From positions 372,001 to 436,000 of the forward strand of contig NZ_FXXB01000006.1 in NCBI RefSeq assembly GCF_900184245.1: a stretch of 64,000 nt of DNA, written 5' to 3'. The notes below the pieces were generated by a model, which was not told the DNA's origin, searched no databases, and worked only from the letters and a program-made list of their open reading frames with translations. This stretch comes from Brachybacterium massiliense (GTDB taxonomy: Bacteria > Actinomycetota > Actinomycetes > Actinomycetales > Dermabacteraceae). A program made the position numbers and the translations under genes. Shown piece after piece: positions 1 through 8,875 of the stretch (positions are counted from its first letter, which is position 1; the number at the start of each line of letters is the position of its first letter).

Positions 1-646
1 GCGGGTGCAGGTAGGACACCGAGGAGGAGGCGCGGGTGCCGTCGGCCTGGCGGTTGACCTGGAACCAGTTCGCACCGTTGACCACGGTCTCGAAGTCGTT
101 GAACCGCGCGCGCGGGATACCGGCCTGCTCGCAGGCGTCCAGGATCGCCACGCCCACCGGGTCCTCGGCGGGCACGTCCATCAGGTGCACCGGGCCGTCG
201 GTGCCGTGGCCCTCGCCGGTGCGATCCATGTTGGTCTCGAGACGGGAGATCAGCGGCATGATCGTCTCGGCGTTCCAGCCCTCGGCGCCGAGCTGCTCCC
301 ACAGGTCCATGTCCTCGGCCGGCGGGTGGAAGGCGATGCAGGAGTTGTGGGAGGAGCAGCCGCCCAGCACCTTCGCACGCGAGTGACGCATGAAGGAGTT
401 GCCGTTCTCCTGCGGCTCGATCGGGTAGTCCCAGTCCAGACCGGACTCCAACAGCTCGGGCCAGCGCTTGAGCTGCAGCACCTCCTGGTGCTCGAGATCG
501 GAGGGCCCGGCTTCGAGCAGGGCCACCTCGACGGAGGGGTCCTCGCTCAGGCGCGAGGCGAGCACGGCACCGGCGGAGCCGCCGCCGACGACGATGTAGT
601 CGAACTCGGAGACGGGGTTCTCGGACGTGAGGTCCTGTGCGGACAT
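1..646 (-). CDS. betA: Choline dehydrogenase, GMC oxidoreductase family (partial, C-terminus outside window)
   Basis: FAD-dependent GMC-family enzyme expected to oxidise choline to betaine aldehyde. About 215 N-terminal residues are visible. The dinucleotide-binding motif GGGSAG lies near residues 21-26, followed by the family's ASRLSEDPSVEVALLEAG segment, and by KVLGGCSSHNS, the GMC signature region that contacts FAD. The start at 646 is preceded by AGGAAG at a suitable distance. It is the third gene of a betT-betB-betA unit, and the aldehyde dehydrogenase lies 89 bases upstream on the same strand, which supports choline rather than another alcohol as substrate. A hairpin sits between the two genes. 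The protein continues beyond the left edge, so its substrate pocket and full length cannot be checked. Confidence 0.88.
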   Translation of the reverse strand, partial: MSAQDLTSENPVSEFDYIVVGGGSAGAVLASRLSEDPSVEVALLEAGPSDLEHQEVLQLKRWPELLESGLDWDYPIEPQENGNSFMRHSRAKVLGGCSSHNSCIAFHPPAEDMDLWEQLGAEGWNAETIMPLISRLETNMDRTGEGHGTDGPVHLMDVPAEDPVGVAILDACEQAGIPRARFNDFETVVNGANWFQVNRQADGTRASSSVSYLHP

Positions 647-687
647 GTCAGCTGCTTCCTGTCGATGAAGGGATGGAACGGGGGAGG

Positions 688-720
688 GAGCGCCCCGCCG
701 AGGCGTGCGGCGGGACGCTC
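688..720 (-). other. Intercistronic hairpin between betB and betA
   Basis: The arms GAGCG-C-CCCGCC (688-699) and GGCGGG-A-CGCTC (709-720) can form an 11-pair stem with one internal mismatch and a 9-base loop. It lies between the betB stop and the betA ribosome binding site. There is no T-run, so it may be a processing or stabilising element or a partial terminator rather than a full stop. Confidence 0.4.
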
Positions 721-735
721 CGGGACCGCGCGGGA

Positions 736-2220
736 TCAGTCCTTGCGCGGGAACCAGCCGGAGACGGCCGGTTCGGTGTTGTGGTAGATGTGCTTGGTCT
801 CGGTGTACTCCTCGAGACCGGAGGGACCCAGCTCCCGGCCGACGCCGGACATCTTGTAGCCGCCCCACTCCGCCTGCGGCAGGTAGGGGTGGTAGTCGTT
901 GATCCAGATGGTGCCGTGGCGCAGGCGCCGCGAGACGCGCTGCGCGGTGCCGGCGTCCGAGGTCCACACCGCGCCGGCCAGGCCGTACTCGGTGTCGTTG
1001 GCGATCGCGATCGCCTCCTGCTCGGTGGAGAAGGTCTCCACCGTGATCACCGGGCCGAAGCCCTCCTCGATCACGGCGGGGTTGTCCGCGGTGCACTGAT
1101 CCAGCACCGTCGGCGCGTAGAAGAAGCCCTGCTCGTGCTCGGGGCCGCCCCAGTGCCCACCCGTGCGCAGCCGCGCCCCGGCGGCGACGCCCCGCTCGAC
1201 GTAGTCGGTGACCTTGTCGCGATGCTCCTTGGAGACCAGCGGGCCGGTCTCGGCCTTCGGATCCAGCGGACCGCCCATCACGATGCCCTCCGCGCGGGCG
1301 ACCAGTTCGTCCACGAACCGCTCGGCGATCGACTCGTGCACGATCAGCCGCGTGCCGGCCGAGCAGACCAGGCCCGAGTCGAGGAAGCCGGCGTTGAGCG
1401 CATTGTCGAGCGCCGCCTCGTAGTCGGCGTCGGCGAAGACCACGTTGGGGTTCTTGCCGCCCAGCTCGAGCGCGACCTTCTTGATGCCGTGCGCGGCGGC
1501 CTCGGCGATCTTGCGCCCGGTGACCAGGCCGCCGGTGAAGGAGACCAGGTCGATCTCGGGGTGGGAGGACAGCGGAGCGCCCACCACGCCGCCGTCGCCC
1601 AGCACGAGGTTCGCGACCCCGGCGGGCAGACCCAGCGAGTCCAGCACATCCATGATCAGGATCGTGGTGTGCGGGGTGAGCTCGGCCGGCTTGATCACGA
1701 AGGAGTTGCCCGCCGCGAGCGCCGGGGCGATCTTCCACGCGGCCTGCAGCAGCGGGAAGTTCCAGGGGGTGATCATGCCGCACACGCCGATCGGCTCGTG
1801 CACCACGCGCGAGATGACGCTGGCGTCCCCCGCATCGACCAGGCGGCCGGGGTTCTGATCGGCGATCTTGCCGAAGTAGCGGAAGCACGAGGTGATGTCG
1901 TCCATGTCGCCCTCGGCCTCGACCAGGCGCTTGCCGGTGTCGAGGGCCTCGGCGCGGGCGAACTCGTCCTTGCGCTCCTGGAGGGCGTCTGCCACGCGCA
2001 GCAGGAAGTCGCCGCGCTCGGAGGCGGGCTTGTCGGCCCAGAGACCTTCGTCGAAGGCCCGACGGGCCGCGAGGATCGCGCGCTCGACGTCCTCGGCGGT
2101 GGCCTCGGAGACCACGCCCACCTCGGACTGGTCCGCGGGGCAGGTGACGGTGCGGGTTGCGCCCGAGGAGGAGGGCACCCACTGCCCGTCGATGAACAGG
2201 GTGGCGATGGTGTCAGTCAT
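736..2220 (-). CDS. betB: Betaine-aldehyde dehydrogenase
   Basis: NAD(P)-dependent aldehyde dehydrogenase of 494 residues, the usual ALDH length, expected to convert betaine aldehyde to glycine betaine. The general-base motif ALELGGKNP places the glutamate at residue 252, and the catalytic cysteine is Cys286 in SGLVCSAG. The NAD-binding segment TPWNFPLLQAAWKIAPALAAG begins at residue 151. Its ATG overlaps the end of betT by 8 bases (ATGACTGA), showing translational coupling, and GAAGGAG lies just upstream. The family alone does not fix the substrate. The assignment rests on its place between a BetT-type choline transporter and a choline dehydrogenase. Confidence 0.92.
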   Translation of the reverse strand: MTDTIATLFIDGQWVPSSSGATRTVTCPADQSEVGVVSEATAEDVERAILAARRAFDEGLWADKPASERGDFLLRVADALQERKDEFARAEALDTGKRLVEAEGDMDDITSCFRYFGKIADQNPGRLVDAGDASVISRVVHEPIGVCGMITPWNFPLLQAAWKIAPALAAGNSFVIKPAELTPHTTILIMDVLDSLGLPAGVANLVLGDGGVVGAPLSSHPEIDLVSFTGGLVTGRKIAEAAAHGIKKVALELGGKNPNVVFADADYEAALDNALNAGFLDSGLVCSAGTRLIVHESIAERFVDELVARAEGIVMGGPLDPKAETGPLVSKEHRDKVTDYVERGVAAGARLRTGGHWGGPEHEQGFFYAPTVLDQCTADNPAVIEEGFGPVITVETFSTEQEAIAIANDTEYGLAGAVWTSDAGTAQRVSRRLRHGTIWINDYHPYLPQAEWGGYKMSGVGRELGPSGLEEYTETKHIYHNTEPAVSGWFPRKD

Positions 2221-4450
2221 GGCGCTCCTTCGTGTCGGGCGTGCTGGAGGTCTCGAGGCTCGCGGGAGCCTCGACCTGGTCGGTGTCGTCCCAGGTGTCC
2301 GGCGCCGTGACGGCGATCGTGCCCGTCGCGGTGCCGATGTCGGTGCTCATCGTGAGGTACATGATGTGCGCGTCGTAGGCGTCCAGGACATCCGCGATGA
2401 CCTGCTCCTTTGTGTATCCCATGATGTCGCGGCCGCGGGAGCCGAGGATCGAGAAGATCTCGACCCGGTAGAAGGTGTCCCGCACCGCGGCGAGGTTGGT
2501 GGCGAAGCTCGGGGTCGAGTAGGCCACGGGGTAGGTCTGGTACTTGAAGTCCTCGGACTCGGGGAAGGAGACGACGAGGTCCACGAAGGGGATCCCGCTG
2601 TCGGGATGCTCGCCGCGATCGCAGGAGACATCGGCCCCGAGCCCCTTGAGCTCGGCGGCGACCTCCTCCACCGCGGGGGTGGCGACGGTCTCGATGAACG
2701 TCGTGGCCTGCTCGGCGCTCGCATAGGACATGCGGTGCTGCAGGCGCTTGCGCCAGGAGCCGCGCTCGCCGCCGTCGGCGCCCAGCACCCGGCTGTTCAG
2801 CAGCCCCGGCAGGGCGGCCTGGCGGGCGGCGAGGTTCATGCTCTCGGTGCGCAGCACCTTCCAGAGGCTGAACATCACCAGGTACACCAGGATCGACAGC
2901 GGCAGACCCACCATCACGGTGGCCGCCTGCAGCGTGTACACGCCGTCGATGAACAGCATCACCAGGGTCAGCGCACCGGTGATCACGGCCCACACGATGC
3001 GCAGCCAGGGCGCGCCGTCGGAGTCGGTGGTCGAGGACTTCGAGGTCATGTTCGCCATCACCAGCGAGCCGGAGTCCGCGGAGGTGACGTAGAAGAACAG
3101 GCCCGTGATCACGGCCAGCGCCACGGTGAAGGTCGCGCCCGGGTACTGCTCGAGCAGGTTGAAGAACCCGGATTCGGGCAGGTTCACCGCCAGGTCCAGG
3201 AACTTCTCGTCATCGAAGAAGCTCAGCGCCGCGTTGCCGAAGATCGACACCCACAGCAGGATGAAGGCGAAGGGGATCAGCAGCACGCCCACCACGAACT
3301 GGCGCAGGGTGCGGCCGCGGGAGATGCGCGCGAGGAACAGGCTCACGAAGGGTGCCCAGGCGATCCACCAGGCCCAGAAGAACAGGGTCCAGTCCGCCAT
3401 CCACTGCGAGGCGGGGTAGCCGAGGTCCGCGGCGCCGTCGGTGTAGGCGAAGGTGTTCATCATCATCCCGGGGAACCGGGAGAAGAAGTCGCCGATGTTC
3501 TGCACCAGGGCGTTGAGCAGCTGGTGGGTCTGGCCGGAGAAGAGCACCCACAGCATCAGCGTCAGGGCCAGCACCACGTTGAGCTCGGAGAGGCGGCGGA
3601 TGCCCTTGTCCACGCCGGAGACGGTGGACAGCACGGTGATGAACACCGCCAGGGCCATCAGGGCGATCTGCACCGAGATCGAGTTGGGGACCCCGAACAG
3701 CGAGGAGAGCCCGTAGTTCAGGAACACCACGCCGATGCCGAGCGACACCGAGATGCCGAAGATCGTGCCGATCGTCGCGCCGATCTCCGCTGCATGGCCC
3801 ACGGCGCCATGGATGCGGCGACCGAAGATCGGAGCCAGGGCGGAGCGGATCGACAGCGGCAGGTGGTAGCGATAGGCGAACAGGCCGAAGGCCATGCCCA
3901 TCAGCGCGTACATCGCCCAGCCGGGGATGCCGTAGTGGAAGATCGTCCAGATCACGGCCATCCGGGCCGCCTCGTCTGAACCAGCCGGGGCGTCCGGCGG
4001 GGTCAGCACGTTCGAGGCAGGCCCGGAGATCCCGAAGAACATCAGGTCCACACCGATGCCGGCGGCGAACAGCATCGCCGCCCAGGTGAACAGGTTGTAC
4101 TTGGGCAGGGAATGATCCGGGCCCAGCTTCGTGCCGCCCACCTTGGAGAAGGCGACGATCAGCACGAACACCACCACGATCGTGGCGGTCAGCACGTAGT
4201 ACCACCCGAAGTTGGTGGCCACCCAGTCCATCGAGCCGAAGATGACCGTCTCGGCCGTGCCCGGCCAGATCGCGGCGAACAGCACGAAGGCCACGATGAT
4301 CACCGAGGTGCCGATGAACACCGGCCAGTTGACCGCGGAGTGCGTGCGGGCCGCGGTGGCACCGCCGCCGGGGGTTGCGCCGCCCGTTGCTCCGGGATCC
4401 CTCCCGCCGTCGGAGGGATCTGTGGGGCGAGGGATCGCGGCCTCAGCCAT
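2213..4450 (-). CDS. betT: Choline/betaine transporter, BCCT family, BetT-like
   Basis: Sodium- or proton-coupled choline uptake protein of 745 residues. After a Gly/Thr/Pro-rich hydrophilic N-terminus of about 55 residues come roughly twelve membrane segments. They include GIGVDLMFFGISGP, which resembles the GIGIDLMFF motif of BetT, and the BCCT tryptophan-rich segment FFWAWWIAWAPFVSLFLARI. A soluble C-terminal tail of about 200 residues (ending around DIMGYTKEQVIADVLDAYDAHIMYL) matches the long osmosensing tail of BetT rather than the short tail of BetP. The start at 4450 was preferred over an in-frame ATG at 4567 because AAAGGA lies directly before it and the upstream residues are arginine/proline-rich low-complexity. 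First gene of the bet operon. No betI repressor is visible here. Confidence 0.9.
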   Translation of the reverse strand: MAEAAIPRPTDPSDGGRDPGATGGATPGGGATAARTHSAVNWPVFIGTSVIIVAFVLFAAIWPGTAETVIFGSMDWVATNFGWYYVLTATIVVVFVLIVAFSKVGGTKLGPDHSLPKYNLFTWAAMLFAAGIGVDLMFFGISGPASNVLTPPDAPAGSDEAARMAVIWTIFHYGIPGWAMYALMGMAFGLFAYRYHLPLSIRSALAPIFGRRIHGAVGHAAEIGATIGTIFGISVSLGIGVVFLNYGLSSLFGVPNSISVQIALMALAVFITVLSTVSGVDKGIRRLSELNVVLALTLMLWVLFSGQTHQLLNALVQNIGDFFSRFPGMMMNTFAYTDGAADLGYPASQWMADWTLFFWAWWIAWAPFVSLFLARISRGRTLRQFVVGVLLIPFAFILLWVSIFGNAALSFFDDEKFLDLAVNLPESGFFNLLEQYPGATFTVALAVITGLFFYVTSADSGSLVMANMTSKSSTTDSDGAPWLRIVWAVITGALTLVMLFIDGVYTLQAATVMVGLPLSILVYLVMFSLWKVLRTESMNLAARQAALPGLLNSRVLGADGGERGSWRKRLQHRMSYASAEQATTFIETVATPAVEEVAAELKGLGADVSCDRGEHPDSGIPFVDLVVSFPESEDFKYQTYPVAYSTPSFATNLAAVRDTFYRVEIFSILGSRGRDIMGYTKEQVIADVLDAYDAHIMYLTMSTDIGTATGTIAVTAPDTWDDTDQVEAPASLETSSTPDTKERHD

Positions 4451-4562
4451 CTCGGTCCTTTCGGTCGGGGGACCGGGCGCCGCTGGCCGCACGGGCCGCT
4501 CTGCCCGGCGACGGGAGAAGCGCCGAGGGCTCGAGGGGTGCTCGGGCCAGGCGCCGCAGATG

Positions 4563-4592
4563 ACCATATTGTCCGACAGCCAGTCGATCCAA
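4563..4592 (-). promoter_or_regulatory. Candidate promoter of the bet operon
   Basis: In a comparatively AT-rich stretch upstream of betT, TTGGAT (4587-4592 read on the minus strand) and TATGGT (4563-4568) are 18 bases apart. Both are only partial matches to the consensus, and the predicted leader would be about 105 bases. Confidence 0.35.
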
Positions 4593-4667
4593 CCAGATGG
4601 CTAAGTAAGTGACCGATGTGGCATTCGCCCGCGGATCCGGGACGGGGGCGGGGCGCAGGGGTGCCAT

Positions 4668-4700
4668 GGGCGGCGCCGTCGCTCGGCCGCGGCGCCGCCC
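4668..4700 (-). terminator. Hairpin terminator of the DszC-like gene
   Basis: Perfect 11-pair stem, GGGCGGCGCCG (4668-4678) with CGGCGCCGCCC (4690-4700), around an 11-base loop. It begins 6 bases after the stop of the flavin monooxygenase gene. No T-run follows, which is common for terminators in high-GC actinobacteria. Confidence 0.6.
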
Positions 4701-4706
4701 GTTCCC

Positions 4707-5945
4707 TCAGGCGCCGACGGGCACCGGCGCGGACTCTGCGCGCTCCTCACCGGACGGCGCCGTGACCGTCCCGATCGACCACTGGAAGCCCGGCAGGGTG
4801 CCGTTGACCTCGAAGGCGCCGATCTCGCGGGCCTTGTACACCCACGGGTTGTGGGAGGCGACGGTGCGGGCGTTGCGCCAGTGCCGGTCCAGCGCCGAGC
4901 CCTCGCGCACGGCCGAGGCGCCGAGCGTGTCGAACAGGCGTGTGGCCGCCTCGGGGACCAGTCGTGTGGTGATGATCTGCGCGCGGCCGGAGGCGAGCTC
5001 CGCCTCGACGGCCGCGGCGCGCGCCTCCTCGGAGCCCCGGCGGGTGGCCGCCACGGCGGCCTCGATCGATCCTGCGACCTGCTCCACGAGCGCTGCCGAG
5101 GTTGCGGCGACCGCGGAGATCTCGCCCAGGATCTGCAGGATCTGGGGGTCCTCGCGAACCCGGTCGGCGTTGCCGTGGCTGTAGGTGCGGGTGCGGGCGG
5201 CGACCGCCGCGGTCGTATCCTCCAGCACAGCCGCCGCGATCCCGGCGTGCACCGCCACGAGCACCAGCTGGTACACGGCCGTCTGGTAGCCGAAGCGATC
5301 GGTGAAGGGGATGACGTCGCGTGCCTCGAGCTCGGCGCGCTCGTACACGATCGTGCCGGTCCCGGTGAGCTTCTGCCCGAACCCGTCCCAGTCATCGCTG
5401 CGGGTCACCCCGGGCTGCACCAGCGGCACCACGGCGATGTGCTGGCTTCCGTCGGCCGCCTCCACCAGGGTGTCCGAGAAGTCGGCGAAGAGGGATCCGG
5501 TGGTGTAGAACTTCTTCCCGCTCACCTGGGCACGATCACCCTCGACGGTGATCTTCGTGCCGAAGGTGCCGCGCTCCACGCTGCCGATCTCCGACCACGC
5601 GTTCCCGATCACGGCCCCGCCCGCGATCCGCTCCAGCCAGCGGTCGCGGAAATCTGCGTGCGGGGAGACCAGCAGGTCCTCGACGAAGGCGATGTGGCCG
5701 CGCCAGATCTGGGGGAGGTTCGAATCGGCCGCGGCGAGATCCACCAGGAGCGCGGCGAGCTGCGGGAACGTGGCGCCCAGGCCGCCAGCCTCGACCGGCA
5801 CCCGGAGGGTCCCGAACCCGGCCTCGGCCAGGGCGCGCACCGCCTCGACCGGCAGGGAGCGCTCACGCTCCCGGTCCAGGGCGCCGGCGGCGATGGTCTC
5901 GAGAACGGGGGAGAAGCGAGCACGGAGCTCGGCGAGCGTGGTCAT
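4707..5945 (-). CDS. DszC/SfnB-like flavin-dependent monooxygenase (acyl-CoA dehydrogenase fold)
   Basis: Cytosolic enzyme of 412 residues with an acyl-CoA dehydrogenase fold: N-terminal helical domain with AGFGTLRVPVEAGGLGATF, a middle beta domain with NAWSEIGSVERGTFGTKI and VSGKKFYTTGSLFAD, and a C-terminal helical domain. The segment DRHWRNARTVASHNPW near the C-terminus is typical of the DszC/SfnB/xenobiotic monooxygenase branch, which uses reduced flavin from a partner reductase, rather than true acyl-CoA dehydrogenases, whose catalytic glutamate is not evident. Members act on organosulfur compounds or other small molecules. The substrate here is unknown. The start at 5945 (MTTLAELR) follows AAAGGA and was chosen over a start 24 bases upstream. 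No reductase gene is adjacent. Confidence 0.75.
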   Translation of the reverse strand: MTTLAELRARFSPVLETIAAGALDRERERSLPVEAVRALAEAGFGTLRVPVEAGGLGATFPQLAALLVDLAAADSNLPQIWRGHIAFVEDLLVSPHADFRDRWLERIAGGAVIGNAWSEIGSVERGTFGTKITVEGDRAQVSGKKFYTTGSLFADFSDTLVEAADGSQHIAVVPLVQPGVTRSDDWDGFGQKLTGTGTIVYERAELEARDVIPFTDRFGYQTAVYQLVLVAVHAGIAAAVLEDTTAAVAARTRTYSHGNADRVREDPQILQILGEISAVAATSAALVEQVAGSIEAAVAATRRGSEEARAAAVEAELASGRAQIITTRLVPEAATRLFDTLGASAVREGSALDRHWRNARTVASHNPWVYKAREIGAFEVNGTLPGFQWSIGTVTAPSGEERAESAPVPVGA

Positions 5946-6112
5946 GGTTGTCCTTTCGTCGTCCCACATGGTGCGTGGTTGCCGACGCTAGGAGCTGCGT
6001 CCGGTCAGGCGCCAGGGCTCAGTCGCACGGCGTCGTCCGGCGACCCGGGGCGTGATGGAGGGTCACGCGGAGGGGCCGCCGAGAACGGCGTCGAGAGGGG
6101 CGCTGAGCGCTC

Positions 6113-7564
6113 TCAGGCCTCGTTCTCCGGCTCAGGCTCCGGCGGCAGCGGCCGCGAGCCGCGCAGGAAGCAGGCGCCGAGCAGCCCGAGCGCGGAGATC
6201 CCGGCGGCCACGAGGAAGGCCACGTTCACGCCATGGATCGCCCCGGTCACGCCGTACTCCTGGGGATCGAGGGCGGCGGCGGTCATGACCGTCACCAGCA
6301 CGCCGGTGCCGACGGACGCCGCGACCTGGCGCATCGTGTTGTTCACCGCGGCACCGTGGGGGATCATCCGCCCGGAGAGCTGGTTCAGCGCAGCGGTGGT
6401 CACCGGCATGATCACCATCGCCGTGCCCAGCATCCGCACCGCGTTGACGATCGCGATGTACGCGAAGGTGGTCTCCGGGCTCAGCCGAGCCAGCAGCAGG
6501 GTGGTCACGGTCAGCAGCGCGAAGCCGATCACCGCGAGCGCCCGCGCACCGAAGCGGTCGAAGATCCGGCCGGTCACCGGGGACATCAGCCCCATGATCA
6601 CCGCACCCGGCAGCAGCACCAGGCCGGACTCGAGAGCGGTGAAGTCGCTCATGTTCTGCATGAACAGCGGGATCATCAGCATCCCACCGATCATGGCCAT
6701 GAACACCAGCATGCCCAGCACCGTGCCGAGCGTGAACATGCGGTTGCCCAGCACCCGCAGCTCGAGCAGCGGATCGGCCAGGCTCAGCTGGCGATGCACG
6801 AACCACACCAGCGTCACCACGCCCACGCCGAGCGGGACGAGCACCTGCGGACTGATCCAGCCCACGTTGCCGGCGTTGCTGAACCCGAACAGCAGCCCGC
6901 CGAAGGCGAAGGTGGACAGGATCAGCGAGAGCAGATCCAGGTGGGGGTTCGTCTGCTCGGTGACGTTCTTGAGCGTGAAGTACGCGAAGGCGAGCGCGCC
7001 GAGCGCGATCGGCAGCATCATCACGAACAGCACCCGCCAGGACCAGTGATCCACGACGAAGCCCGAGAGCGTCGGCCCGATCGCGGGGGCGAAGGAGATC
7101 ACCAGCCCGAAGGTGCCCATCGCGGTGCCGCGCTTATGGATGGGGAAGATCGCGAACAGGATCGTCTGCATCAGCGGCATGATCATGCCGCCGCTGGCGG
7201 CCTGCACGATGCGGCCCAGCAGCAGCACCGCATAGACCGGCGCCGCGGCGCAGATGACGGTGCCCAGTGCGAAGATCCCCATCGCCGCGAAGAACATCGT
7301 GCGGGTGCTGAACTTCTGGATCAGATACGCAGTGGCCGGGATCATGATGCCGTTGACCAGCATGAACAGCGTGGTCACCCACTGCGCGGTGTTCGCCGAG
7401 ATGCCGAAGTCGTCCATGAAGGCCGGCAGGGCGGTGTTCAGCAGGGTCTGGTTCAGGATGATCACGAAGGCGCCGCCGAGCAGCACCATCATCACCAGGT
7501 TCGGGTTCACCGCCGGCTGGGAGGCGCCGTGCGCTCCTGAAGCGCCCTCATGCGTGCGGCCCAT
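6113..7564 (-). CDS. MFS drug exporter, DHA2 (EmrB/QacA) family
   Basis: Integral membrane protein of 483 residues, the length expected for 14 transmembrane helices, probably exporting drugs or other small hydrophobic compounds by proton antiport. The antiporter motif C region is visible as PAIGPTLSGFVVDHWSWRVLF, and the first helix reads FVIILNQTLLNTALPAFMDD, as in the EmrB/QacA group. The start at 7564 follows AGGAGGGG. An in-frame start 54 codons upstream would add a Cys/Pro/Arg-rich, non-membrane leader and cross an inverted repeat. Divergent from the TDT transporter gene, with 169 bases between the two starts. Actual substrates cannot be read from sequence. Confidence 0.85.
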   Translation of the reverse strand: MGRTHEGASGAHGASQPAVNPNLVMMVLLGGAFVIILNQTLLNTALPAFMDDFGISANTAQWVTTLFMLVNGIMIPATAYLIQKFSTRTMFFAAMGIFALGTVICAAAPVYAVLLLGRIVQAASGGMIMPLMQTILFAIFPIHKRGTAMGTFGLVISFAPAIGPTLSGFVVDHWSWRVLFVMMLPIALGALAFAYFTLKNVTEQTNPHLDLLSLILSTFAFGGLLFGFSNAGNVGWISPQVLVPLGVGVVTLVWFVHRQLSLADPLLELRVLGNRMFTLGTVLGMLVFMAMIGGMLMIPLFMQNMSDFTALESGLVLLPGAVIMGLMSPVTGRIFDRFGARALAVIGFALLTVTTLLLARLSPETTFAYIAIVNAVRMLGTAMVIMPVTTAALNQLSGRMIPHGAAVNNTMRQVAASVGTGVLVTVMTAAALDPQEYGVTGAIHGVNVAFLVAAGISALGLLGACFLRGSRPLPPEPEPENEA

Positions 7565-7652
7565 GGTCGGATCCCCTCCTGTCTCGATCCTCGCCGGGCC
7601 CTGCCCCGTCGGGTATGCGGCGGATGTCGCCCGTACGAGGCTAGGTGCGAAG

Positions 7653-7667
7653 TTGCACTGGGTGCAA
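7653..7667. promoter_or_regulatory. Inverted repeat TTGCAC-TGG-GTGCAA, candidate operator
   Basis: Perfect 6-base arms with a 3-base spacer in the divergent region between the DHA2 exporter and the TDT gene. On the minus strand TTGCAC is followed after 18 bases by TAGCCT, so the repeat would overlap the -35 box of the exporter promoter. No regulator gene is adjacent. Confidence 0.4.
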
Positions 7668-7721
7668 GGACATGGGGGTGGGATCCATGTCTCGGCGTCT
7701 GCCCCTGCGCGTCGGGCTCGG

Positions 7722-7727
7722 CACAAT
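7722..7727 (+). promoter_or_regulatory. -10-like hexamer CACAAT for a leaderless TDT transcript
   Basis: CACAAT ends 6 bases before the GTG at 7734, so transcription would begin at or next to the start codon. The match to TATAAT is four of six. Confidence 0.4.
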
Positions 7728-7733
7728 GGGGGA

Positions 7734-8801
7734 GTGCCCTCCTCGACCGTGACCGCCCCGACGCTCCCCGCCCGTGCCGACGCGGCGGTGGCAGGTCTCG
7801 CTCCGGGCTACTTCGCGCTCGTCATGGCGACCGGGATCGTCTCGATCGGACTGCGCGGCGTCGGGGCCGACGCCGCGGCGCTCGCGCTGCTGGTGCTCGC
7901 CACTCTTGAGGCGGCGGTTCTGGCCGTGCTCTACGGCGTGCGGTGGCTGCGGCATCGCGAGCGGGTGCGCTCCGACGCGAAGAACCCCGAGATCGCCTTC
8001 GGATACTTCACCGTCGTCGCCGCGTGCAGCGTGCTCGCCGTCGGCCTCCAGGAGGTGGGTCTCGGACTGCTCTCGGCCGTGCTGCTCGGGATCGGCGCCG
8101 CGATCTGGATCGTGCTCGGGTACGTGCTGCCCTGGCAGGTGCTGATGGCCCGCGACGGAGAACCGATCCTGGCACGCACCAACGGCAGCTGGTTCATCTG
8201 GTCGGTCGCCTCGCAGTCCCTCGCCGTGGGGCTGTCCGGGCTCGAGCCCGCCTCGCCCGGCTTCGCCGCGGTGCTCGGGCTGCTGACCGTGCTGTCCTGG
8301 TCGGTGGGGGCGATCCTGTACGTGGGCATCGCGGTGCTGGTGATCCTGCGCGTCGTCCATCACGGCATCACCCCGCAGCAGTTCGAGCCCACCTACTGGG
8401 TGGCGATGGGGGCGCTGGCGATCTCGGTAGTCGCGGGCGCCGGGATCTACGCCATGGCGCCGGTGCCGATGGTGGAGGCCTCCCGTGGGCTGATCGGCGG
8501 GACCGTGGTGCTCTTCTGGTGCTTCGCCCTGTGGCAGTACCCGCTGCTGCTCGGCGCGGGGGTGTGGCGCCATCTGATCCATCGCGTTCCGCTGCGCTAC
8601 GTGCCCACGCTGTGGTCGATGGTGTTCCCGCTGGGGATGTTCGCGGTGGCCTCGCTGCGGCTGGGGACGGTGGAGCATCTGCCGCTGGTGGCGGGGATCG
8701 GCGTGGCCGGTCTGGTCATCGCCGTGCTCGCCTGGCTCGCGGTGTTCAGCGGGCTGGTGGCCACGCTGGTGCGCGGAGCGCGGGGAACGCGCCGTGCCTG
8801 A
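7734..8801 (+). CDS. TDT family transporter/channel (TehA/Mae1-like)
   Basis: Membrane protein of 355 residues with about ten hydrophobic segments, related to the tellurite-resistance/dicarboxylate transporter family (TehA, Mae1, SLAC1 fold). The first helix, GYFALVMATGIVSIG, is the family hallmark. A mid-protein NGSWFIWSVASQSLA segment and late FWCFALWQYPLL and VPTLWSMVFPLGMFAVAS segments fit the Mae1/Ssu1 branch. Members move small anions such as malate, sulfite or nitrate. The substrate here is unknown. The GTG at 7734 lacks a clear Shine-Dalgarno but sits 6 bases after a -10-like hexamer. Divergent from the DHA2 exporter. Confidence 0.75.
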   Translation: MPSSTVTAPTLPARADAAVAGLAPGYFALVMATGIVSIGLRGVGADAAALALLVLATLEAAVLAVLYGVRWLRHRERVRSDAKNPEIAFGYFTVVAACSVLAVGLQEVGLGLLSAVLLGIGAAIWIVLGYVLPWQVLMARDGEPILARTNGSWFIWSVASQSLAVGLSGLEPASPGFAAVLGLLTVLSWSVGAILYVGIAVLVILRVVHHGITPQQFEPTYWVAMGALAISVVAGAGIYAMAPVPMVEASRGLIGGTVVLFWCFALWQYPLLLGAGVWRHLIHRVPLRYVPTLWSMVFPLGMFAVASLRLGTVEHLPLVAGIGVAGLVIAVLAWLAVFSGLVATLVRGARGTRRA

Positions 8802-8837
8802 GCTCCACGGGCGGGCGCGCAGCCGGCCGGACCGCTG

Positions 8838-8855
8838 CGGAGGCTGAGCCCTCCG
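8838..8855. terminator. Possible bidirectional terminator hairpin
   Basis: CGGAGG (8838-8843) and CCTCCG (8850-8855) pair around a 6-base loop, with further imperfect G/C pairing outside, between the converging ends of the TDT gene and the ABM monooxygenase gene. Confidence 0.4.
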
Positions 8856-8875
8856 ACGGCGGCCCGGCGGCAGGC

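Noticed and set aside
5..787. Long plus-strand open frame covering the left end
   Set aside because: It mirrors the betA coding frame on the minus strand. Its product is Gly/Arg/Val-rich without domains, and the minus frame shows clear GMC motifs.
637..3979. Large plus-strand open frames over betB and betT (557 and 695 residues)
   Set aside because: Typical high-GC antisense shadows. Products are His/Gly/Arg-rich low complexity, while the opposite strand encodes well-conserved ALDH and BCCT proteins.
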